Part shown: positions 23,085-28,357 of the stretch, piece by piece
Layout: every line of letters starts with the position of its first letter
How positions within the stretch are numbered: position 1 is the first letter of the stretch
NCBI GenBank assembly: GCA_030729445.1
Contig: JANQXJ010000228.1
Span: forward strand, 3,978-32,334
DNA: 28,357 nucleotides
Source: Limnohabitans sp.
GTDB taxonomy: Bacteria > Pseudomonadota > Gammaproteobacteria > Burkholderiales > Burkholderiaceae_C
Reading direction: 5' to 3'
Translations under genes and position numbers: made by a program
The notes under the pieces: model-generated
Seen by the model: only the letters and a program-made list of their open reading frames with translations
What the model was told of the DNA's origin: nothing
The model's database searches: none

Positions 23085-24131
23085 TCACAGGGGTTGGGGT
23101 GCTGTGACTTTGAGTTTGTCGGCCCAGGGCAAGAGCATGGGCATGATGTTCGGGTAGAGGGCCACGCCCTCGTTGGCGCTGTTGGCCTTGAGTTTCAGAC
23201 CCCGTTCGCCCGGTGTGCGCACCCAGCGCTCGGCTTGGGCGGGTCGTGAGGCATGGCATTGGCGTGAGACTTCGTCCATTTGCGTGTTGAAGGCGGGCGC
23301 GCCCGCAAACGCACGCGGATCGATGATCTGCAAAAACACGGTAGCGCCCCAGCCCTCGGGTGCATCGGCTCGGCCGTGGCCAGCCAAGCCACCGGTCCGC
23401 GCTTCGACCATCCCGCTCAAACCATCGCCCTTGGGGCCCGAAGCCATGCCGCCCCGCGGCAAGATGGTGCCCTTGGGTTCGTTGAACAAAACGGCCGGGT
23501 CACGGCTGGGCTGGCCGTGGCCATCCATCACCCACTCGGCAGGCAGCAAGCCGCCTTCTTTGTGCAAGCGGTTGGTCATGCCGTTGGTGGTGGACGAGGT
23601 GGACACGTCGATCAGCACCGGCAAGCCCGACGTGGGAATGCCCACCGACATCGGGTTGGGCGTGAACACCGGGTCCAGCCCGCCAAAAGGCGCGATGCTG
23701 GCGGCGTTGGGGTCCGAGCAATGCAGCAGCATCATGAAGCCCTGATCCGTGACGCGCTGGTGGTAAGCCGCGAGGCAGGCAATGTGGTGGCTGCGCCGGA
23801 TGACCACGGTGCACGTGCCTTGCGTGCGGGCGCGCTGCGTGGCCAGTTCGATGGCCTGCAAGACCAGCCAAGGACCCGGCAAGCGTTGGCCGTCCCAAGT
23901 CACCGCAGCCGGGTGGTCCGACACCACCAGCGGATGACCGTCTTTGCGCATCTTGCCCGATTCGAGTTCGGCCAAGTAGGGAGCCAGCAAAGCCAGGCCA
24001 TGCGTGGTGTGGCCCAGCAGGTCCCCCTCTAGCAAGACTTCAGCCACGGCCTGCGCCTTGTCGGGCGGCATGCCTGCAGTTTGCAAAAGTTGGTCGGCAA
24101 AAGCCAAAAGATCAGCAGCAGCGTAGTTCAT
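23085..24131 (-). CDS. Malate/L-lactate/ureidoglycolate dehydrogenase family protein (Ldh_2)
   Basis: A 348-residue NAD(P)-dependent oxidoreductase of the Ldh_2 family, which includes malate, lactate, diketogulonate and ureidoglycolate (AllD) dehydrogenases. Seen are DLLGHTTHGLALL (about 37-49), the active-site His region RRSHHIACLAAYH (112-124), APFGGLDPVFTPNPMS (147-162), IDVSTSSTTNG (174-184), and the mid-protein substrate loop. The length equals AllD of E. coli (about 349). The substrate cannot be told from sequence alone; the setting, downstream of puuD and convergent with a TCT transporter, makes ureidoglycolate or an imported 2-hydroxy acid both worth testing. ATG at 24131; a Shine-Dalgarno sequence is not obvious. 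Confidence 0.87.
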   Translation of the reverse strand: MNYAAADLLAFADQLLQTAGMPPDKAQAVAEVLLEGDLLGHTTHGLALLAPYLAELESGKMRKDGHPLVVSDHPAAVTWDGQRLPGPWLVLQAIELATQRARTQGTCTVVIRRSHHIACLAAYHQRVTDQGFMMLLHCSDPNAASIAPFGGLDPVFTPNPMSVGIPTSGLPVLIDVSTSSTTNGMTNRLHKEGGLLPAEWVMDGHGQPSRDPAVLFNEPKGTILPRGGMASGPKGDGLSGMVEARTGGLAGHGRADAPEGWGATVFLQIIDPRAFAGAPAFNTQMDEVSRQCHASRPAQAERWVRTPGERGLKLKANSANEGVALYPNIMPMLLPWADKLKVTAPQPL

Positions 24132-24250
24132 GGCCTCATCATAAAAACAAGCGGCCTGCGCGCTGTCGCCACTTGGACTCGATCAACCCGATGGCAGGGC
24201 CAGTTTCAGCCTCCGCTGAGCCTCACTGGGCTGGGAGAGATCGGCCGCAG

Positions 24251-24850
24251 TCAGTTTTCAGGCGGCGTTTCAAACTGGTCTGCGTTTTTACCCTTGAAGG
24301 GCGCATAAAACGCCTTGATGGCCACCATGTCCTTGTCGATGTCGCCAGACGGGACAAACAAAGGGCCCAAGCCACTGACTTTGCGCGAGTAGTCCATGTA
24401 GGCCATCACGATGGGCACTTGCGCTTGCAGGGCGATGTAATAAAAGCCGGTTTTCCAATAGCGGGTTTTGCTGCGCGTGCCTTCAGGCGGCACCACCAGG
24501 TGCACCGACCCTTCGGCCTTGACCAATTCTTGTGCACAAGAGTCCACCAAGTTGGAAGCTTGTGAGCGGTTGACCGCAATGCCGCCCAGCCAGCGCATGA
24601 CCGGCCCAAACGGGAACGAAAAGATGCTGCTTTTGCCCATCCAGTAAATTTGCAGGCGCAAGGCAAAGGCCACCATCAAGGTGTAGGGCAAGTCCCAGTT
24701 GCTGGTGTGGGGCGCGGCAATAAGCACGCATTTGGTCATCCCCTCAGGCAGTTGGCCCTCAATTTTCCAGCCTGTGGCTTTGAGAAAGGCCAGCGAAATC
24801 CTGCGCAAAGCGCTGTTGACGATGGGGGTGTCAAAAATGGTGCGGTGCAT
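24251..24850 (-). CDS. PlsC-like 1-acylglycerol-3-phosphate acyltransferase family protein
   Basis: A 199-residue acyltransferase. The HX4D motif is in APHTSNWD (His48 to Asp53), and a second block VVPPEGTRSKTRYWKTGFYYIA contains EGTR (123-126). These form the catalytic and phosphate-binding sites of lysophospholipid acyltransferases. The family's short soluble members often begin near M-TIFDTP, which supports the ATG at 24850; further in-frame starts are an ATG at 24901 and a TTG at 24931, the latter with AGGAAC just upstream, so the true start is uncertain. It may acylate a lysophospholipid or another small acceptor. It is 119 bp from the Ldh_2 start. Confidence 0.83.
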   Translation of the reverse strand: MHRTIFDTPIVNSALRRISLAFLKATGWKIEGQLPEGMTKCVLIAAPHTSNWDLPYTLMVAFALRLQIYWMGKSSIFSFPFGPVMRWLGGIAVNRSQASNLVDSCAQELVKAEGSVHLVVPPEGTRSKTRYWKTGFYYIALQAQVPIVMAYMDYSRKVSGLGPLFVPSGDIDKDMVAIKAFYAPFKGKNADQFETPPEN

Positions 24851-24973
24851 GGCGCAAGGTCGGTCATCGGAAATCGGCGAGGGCGACACGCGGGTGCGCA
24901 TGGCTCGGGGAATCTCGATTATGTCCGGCAAAGTTCCTGCAATGGCGCCAAGGTGTCGCCACTGGCCACCGCG

Positions 24974-25702
24974 TTAGTACCACCAAGCCACCGCATACGG
25001 GATCAGCATCGCCCCCGCAATGCCATGCAGTCCCATGCCCAGGCTGGCATAGGCCCCGGCCTCGGCATTCACGCTGAAAGCGCGTGAGGTGCCAATGCCG
25101 TGCGCGGCCACACCCAGGGCAAAGCCGCGTTGCCACCAGGCCGTCACGCGCAGGGCGTCGAGCACATAGCGGCCCAGCACCGCGCCCAAGATGCCGGTGC
25201 TCACCGCAAAGATGGCGGTCAGGGTGGGTGAGGCTTGCACACGCTCGGCAATGCCCATGGCAATCGGCGCGGTGACCGATTTGGCCACGAGGCCACGCAC
25301 CAACGCTTCGTCCACCCCCAGCCAACGCGCCATGCCCACGGCCGTCAGCACCGAGGTGATGCCGCCCGCCACCAGCGACAACAGCAACACGCTCATGCGC
25401 CCTTTGAGCGAGGCAAAGCCTTTGTAAATCGGAATGGCCAGCGACACCGTGGCCGTGCCCAGCAAAAAGTGCACAAACTGTGCGCCTTCAAAGTATTGGG
25501 CATAGGGCATGTCGATCACGCTGATGCCGATGCACACCACCACCACCGCAATCAGCACCGGGTTGGCCAGCGGGTTGCGCTGGCTGCGCTCGTACAAAGT
25601 CAGGCCCAGCAGGTACGCGCTGAGTGTGAGCACCAAAGCCAGCAGCGGACTGCCCGAGAGGTAAACCCAGATTTCAGAAATGGGTGGCAGGGTGTTGTTC
25701 AT
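24974..25702 (-). CDS. LrgB/CidB family membrane protein
   Basis: A 242-residue integral membrane protein with about 7 hydrophobic segments. LrgB hallmarks are NPLANPVLIAVV (about 43-54), LGTATVSLAIPIYKG (81-95), GLVAKSVTAPIAMGIAE (about 137-153) and the C-terminal GVAAHGIGTSRAF. LrgB pairs with LrgA/CidA; the pair is linked in different bacteria to murein hydrolase control, pyruvate/glycolate transport and cell lysis. Its ATG overlaps the stop of the upstream lrgA gene in an ATGA, so the two are translationally coupled. The role in this organism is unknown. Confidence 0.92.
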   Translation of the reverse strand: MNNTLPPISEIWVYLSGSPLLALVLTLSAYLLGLTLYERSQRNPLANPVLIAVVVVCIGISVIDMPYAQYFEGAQFVHFLLGTATVSLAIPIYKGFASLKGRMSVLLLSLVAGGITSVLTAVGMARWLGVDEALVRGLVAKSVTAPIAMGIAERVQASPTLTAIFAVSTGILGAVLGRYVLDALRVTAWWQRGFALGVAAHGIGTSRAFSVNAEAGAYASLGMGLHGIAGAMLIPYAVAWWY

Positions 25703-26046
25703 GGCGGGCTGTCCTTTTGGGCGAACAGTTTGAGCACCAGGGCGGTCACTGCTACCGTGGTCACCACGCTCAGCACCAGCGCCGCCGTGATGGTCCAGGC
25801 GTTGGCCTGCAACACAGGCAGGTAAAGCACTACGCCCACCGATGCGGGAATGAACAAGAGCCCCAGGTGCTGCAAGATGCTGCTGCCCACCAGGTCCATG
25901 GAAGCGGGCACATGGCCGCGCAAGCCCAGAAAAGCGAGCAACAACACCAAACCCAACACCGGTCCGGGTATGAAGGGCAGGGCGAACTTGGAGAGCAGCT
26001 CGCCAAGTGCCTGAAAGAGGAAGAGTTGAACAAGACCTTGGATCAT
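25699..26046 (-). CDS. LrgA/CidA family membrane protein
   Basis: A 115-residue protein with four predicted membrane segments and the family motif LPFIPGPVLGLVLLLAFL (23-40), followed by LGLLFIPASVGVV (61-73). It is a holin-like partner of the downstream LrgB protein. The ATG at 26046 is chosen because family members start with a short amphipathic stretch (MIQGLVQLFLFQALGE); the open frame extends far upstream but that part is antisense to a real SDR gene. The end overlaps the lrgB start by 4 nt. Confidence 0.9.
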   Translation of the reverse strand: MIQGLVQLFLFQALGELLSKFALPFIPGPVLGLVLLLAFLGLRGHVPASMDLVGSSILQHLGLLFIPASVGVVLYLPVLQANAWTITAALVLSVVTTVAVTALVLKLFAQKDSPP

Positions 26047-26241
26047 GGCCTCAGTGTAGGACAGCGAATTGGGTTTGCGCAGTGTTAACAGTTGTGACCT
26101 GAGCGAACAACTTGATCCTTGAAGGACGGCCAAGAGACTTGGCATCTTCGGCATGCGCATTGGCGCGATCCGATGGTGACGCTTTGGCCCCTCGCTGCGA
26201 CCATCACGCCATTCGCAACACAAGCACGAACGGAGTTTTTC
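26047..26241. other. Divergent intergenic region between lrgA and the SDR gene
   Basis: This 195-bp gap holds no recognised gene. An imperfect dyad, GATGGTGACGC (from about 26172) and GCGACCATC (about 26198-26206), may be a structure or binding site before the SDR gene. No good promoter was identified by eye. Confidence 0.4.
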
Positions 26242-27081
26242 ATGACATCCACATTTCCCGCAAAACAGGTGGCCCTCGTCACCGGCGCATCGTCCGGCAT
26301 GGGCAAAGAAACGGCCAAGCGGCTGCTGCAAGAGGGGCTGGTGGTTTACGTCGCGGCCCGTCGCTTGGCGCAAATGGAAGACCTGCGTGCCTTGGGCGCG
26401 ATACCGCTGCAGATGGACATTTCGGTGGACGCCGACATCGTGGCGGCGGTGAACACCGTCACCGAAGGCCATGGCGGCGTCGACGTGTTGGTGAACAACG
26501 CGGGCTTTGGCATGTACGGCGCGATGGAAGATTCGACCCTGGCCGATGCCCGCTACCAGTTTGAAGTCAACCTGTTTGGCATGGCGCGGCTCACGCAATT
26601 GGCGCTGCCGCACATGCGCCGCCAAGGGGCGGGCAAGGTCATCAACATCTCGTCCATGGGCGGCAAGATGTACACCCCGCTGGGCTCGTGGTACCACGCC
26701 ACCAAGCACGCGGTGGAAGGCTGGAGCGATTGTTTGCGCCTTGAGTTGGCGCCGTTTGGCATTCAGGTGGTGATCATCGAGCCCGGTGTGATTGCCACCG
26801 AATGGGGCGGCGTGATGCTCGAGCCCATGCTGGCGCGTTCGGGCAATGGCCCCTACCGCGCCATGGCGCAGGGCATGGCCAAGGCCATGCGCAGCACCTA
26901 CGCCAAAGCGGGCGCCGCCTCGCCGCCTTCGGTGGTGGCCGATGCCATACTGCAGGCGGTGCGTTCGCGCCGACCCAAAACCCGTTACGTCGTCGGCAAA
27001 ATGGCCAAGCCCCTGATGTTCATCCGCAAGTATTTCGGGGATCGCCTCTTTGACATGGCCATCATGAGCCAAGCCAAGTAG
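26242..27081 (+). CDS. Short-chain dehydrogenase/reductase
   Basis: A 279-residue classical SDR. The cofactor motif TGASSGMG is at 14-21, NNAG at 85-88, and the catalytic set Ser138 (INISSMGGK), Tyr151 and Lys155 (WYHATKHAVEG). Arg40 after the second strand (VAARRL) favours NADP(H). The C-terminal part varies by substrate and is not diagnostic. A GGAG is 8 nt before the ATG at 26242; an upstream extension to 26119 is not supported. The AraC regulator follows 43 bp later in the same direction. Confidence 0.92.
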   Translation: MTSTFPAKQVALVTGASSGMGKETAKRLLQEGLVVYVAARRLAQMEDLRALGAIPLQMDISVDADIVAAVNTVTEGHGGVDVLVNNAGFGMYGAMEDSTLADARYQFEVNLFGMARLTQLALPHMRRQGAGKVINISSMGGKMYTPLGSWYHATKHAVEGWSDCLRLELAPFGIQVVIIEPGVIATEWGGVMLEPMLARSGNGPYRAMAQGMAKAMRSTYAKAGAASPPSVVADAILQAVRSRRPKTRYVVGKMAKPLMFIRKYFGDRLFDMAIMSQAK

Positions 27082-27124
27082 TCCGACCCTCGAAACACCC
27101 CAACCCGCCAGAAAGCACCCCACC

Positions 27125-28138
27125 GTGAAACAGGCCACACGCTTTTCTGTGCAGATGGGCTGGAAGCTGCTCATCTTGGACATGGGCTACGCCCCCGCCG
27201 ATGTGCTGAGCCTGGCGCGGCTGCCGGGCGACTTGTTTGCACGCCCGGGTGGCGCGAGTTTGTCGCCCGCGCAGTACTTTGACCTGTGGCGCGGACTGGA
27301 GCAGGCCGCTGGCGGCGACGAGCTGGCGCTCAAGCTCGCGCAGGCGATGTCGGTGGAGGCCTTCGACCCGGCCATGTTCGCTTGCCTGTGCAGCCCCGAC
27401 CTGAACACCGCGCTGCAGCGGCTGGCGCATTACAAACGCCTGATGTGCCCCTTGCACATGGTGGTCGACATCCAAGCAGACCGCACGCTGGTCACGCTCA
27501 GTTGCTACGGCAGCGAAGAGCCGATTCCCCGCAGCTTGGGCGTGTCGGAGCTGGTGTTTTTCACGCAACTGGCGCGCTTGGGCACACGCGAGCGCATCGA
27601 GCCCTTGTCCGCCTCGGTGCCCGATGTGCCTTTGAACCTGGCGCCCTACCAAGCCTACCTGGGCTGCGATTTGGGCGCATCTGAACAGATCCAACTGGCG
27701 TTTTCGGCCTCAGATGCGCGGCGCCCTTTTTTGACCGACAACATGGCCATGTGGGCCGCGTTTGAGCCCGCCCTCAACAGCCGACTCTCTGAGTTGGACG
27801 CCCAAGCAAGCTTGCGCGAGCGGGTCCGGGCCGTGTTGCTGGAGACGCTGCCCGCTGGCATCAGCAGCATCGACGCCGTGGCCCAGCGTTTGGCCATCAG
27901 CAAGCGTTCTTTGCAGAGGCAATTGGCCGACGAGTCGGTGGGGTTTCAAGAACTGCTCAGCGAGGTGCGCCATGAACTGGCGCGGCATTACCTGAGCCGT
28001 ACCGACATTTCAGCCGGAGAGATTTCGTGGCTGCTGGGCTTTCAGGAAAGCAACTCTTTCATCCGGGCTTTCAGAAGTTGGACAGGCACCACGCCTGCGG
28101 CCTATCGGCAGGGGAGTGTGGGCATGGACGCCCATTGA
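27125..28138 (+). CDS. AraC-family transcriptional regulator (Arabinose_bd-type N-terminal domain)
   Basis: A 337-residue regulator. The N-terminal two thirds match the ligand-sensing domain found in OruR/ArgR-like AraC proteins (LSPAQYFDLWRGLEQAAGG, FACLCSPDLNTALQRLAHYK). The last 90 or so residues carry the paired helix-turn-helix, with SIDAVAQRLAISKRSLQRQL and the family signature EISWLLGFQESNSFIRAFRSW-TGTTPAAYR (given in parts). The start is a GTG at 27125; the family-like N-terminus begins close to it, but the Shine-Dalgarno sequence is weak and an ATG at 27155 is possible. It probably controls the SDR gene 43 bp upstream, in a common SDR-AraC pairing. Confidence 0.9.
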   Translation: MKQATRFSVQMGWKLLILDMGYAPADVLSLARLPGDLFARPGGASLSPAQYFDLWRGLEQAAGGDELALKLAQAMSVEAFDPAMFACLCSPDLNTALQRLAHYKRLMCPLHMVVDIQADRTLVTLSCYGSEEPIPRSLGVSELVFFTQLARLGTRERIEPLSASVPDVPLNLAPYQAYLGCDLGASEQIQLAFSASDARRPFLTDNMAMWAAFEPALNSRLSELDAQASLRERVRAVLLETLPAGISSIDAVAQRLAISKRSLQRQLADESVGFQELLSEVRHELARHYLSRTDISAGEISWLLGFQESNSFIRAFRSWTGTTPAAYRQGSVGMDAH

Positions 28139-28180
28139 TTCTGCTCGATGAAGTGGACAAATCTGTGTGGGCCAAAGCGA

Positions 28181-28275
28181 TGTCATCCCGGGCGAAGACC
28201 CGGGATCCAGTGTTCACCGCTTCTGTTTGCAAATACCTGCGGCGTGCTCTGGATCCCGGCTCAAGGCCGGGACGA
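28181..28275. repeat. BIME-like inverted pair of REP hairpins
   Basis: Two REP-like units lie in opposite orientation about 47 bp apart. Unit one is ATCCCGGG-CGAAGA-CCCGGGAT (28185-28206). Unit two is TCCCGGC-TCAAG-GCCGGGA (28254-28272). Unit one is followed by CCAG and unit two is preceded by CTGG, so the pair can also fold as one long stem. The unit resembles the ones at 8480 and 18342, which shows a dispersed family in this genome. Confidence 0.8.
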
Positions 28276-28296
28276 CAAAGAGAGCCTGGCGGGTAT

Positions 28297-28357
28297 GACA
28301 GAGAGGAAGGTAGGGGCGACAGTGAGGAAGGCAGGGGCGACAGTGAGGAAGGCAGGG
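28297..28357. repeat. 21-bp tandem repeat, at least 2.9 copies (cut by window edge)
   Basis: Units are 28297-28317, 28318-28338 and 28339-28357 (truncated by the window). The period is 21 bp with the form GACAGTGAGGAAGGCAGGGGC; the first copy differs from the second at two positions. A degenerate copy may precede it from 28275. The 21-bp period would keep a frame if translated, but no start was seen. The array probably continues past the window. Confidence 0.85.

Noticed and set aside
26047..27183. Upstream extension of the lrgA frame
   Set aside because: It would add more than 370 residues antisense to the SDR gene; LrgA proteins are about 115-130 residues and begin at the chosen ATG.
28297..28357. 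CRISPR array
   Set aside because: The 21-bp units are directly joined with no spacers, and no cas gene is present.

Overview
The window is GC-rich chromosomal DNA that looks like a betaproteobacterium of the order Burkholderiales, probably family Comamonadaceae. The reasons are the purine-degradation gene set with a membrane urate oxidase and a fused uraD-allC gene, a Bug-type tripartite tricarboxylate (TCT) transporter, and the overall protein style. The taxon is an inference. No rRNA, tRNA, CRISPR array, transposase or phage gene was seen. Every gene inside the window appears intact; only the malic enzyme at the left edge is cut, by the window border.

Layout. (1) 1-757: 5' part of maeB (minus strand), followed by a perfect 11-bp terminator hairpin. 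(2) 917-7910, minus strand: an NCS2 xanthine/urate-type permease with its own promoter, and a tightly packed unit gntR - puuE - uraD/allC fusion - M20 hydrolase - PhyH-type dioxygenase. (3) 8080-12446, plus strand, divergent from gntR: uraH (5-hydroxyisourate hydrolase), a nested repeat island, then xdhA-xdhB. (4) 12518-16801, plus: a 61-residue Cys-rich protein, an MFS transporter, a long-chain acyl-CoA ligase and a bile-acid:sodium-symporter-family protein. (5) 16857-18321: a TonB/TolA-like lipoprotein (minus) divergent from xdhC (plus). (6) 18342-18433: three REP-like hairpins. (7) 18629-22990, plus: puuD (cytochrome-c-linked urate oxidase), then tctC-tctB-tctA. (8) 23085-26046, minus: an Ldh_2-family dehydrogenase, a PlsC-like acyltransferase and a lrgB/lrgA pair. 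(9) 26242-28138, plus: an SDR oxidoreductase and an AraC-type regulator, then repeats to the end.

How the genes work together. XdhAB (matured with XdhC) oxidises hypoxanthine and xanthine to urate; PuuD makes 5-hydroxyisourate; UraH and the UraD domain carry it to S-allantoin; PuuE opens the ring to allantoate; the AllC domain removes ammonia and CO2 towards ureidoglycolate. The NCS2 permease would bring in the purine. Two further enzymes, an ArgE/DapE-like M20 hydrolase and a non-haem-iron dioxygenase, are locked into the same unit with 2-4 nt junctions but have no standard place in this pathway.

The strongest regulatory signal is an 8-bp palindrome, TGTATACA, with conserved A/T-rich flanks. 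It was seen only three times in the window, each time just upstream of a purine transcription unit: the permease, the gntR/uraH divergent region, and puuD. It is most simply read as the operator of the GntR regulator encoded at 7245-7910, tying three separate units into one local regulon.
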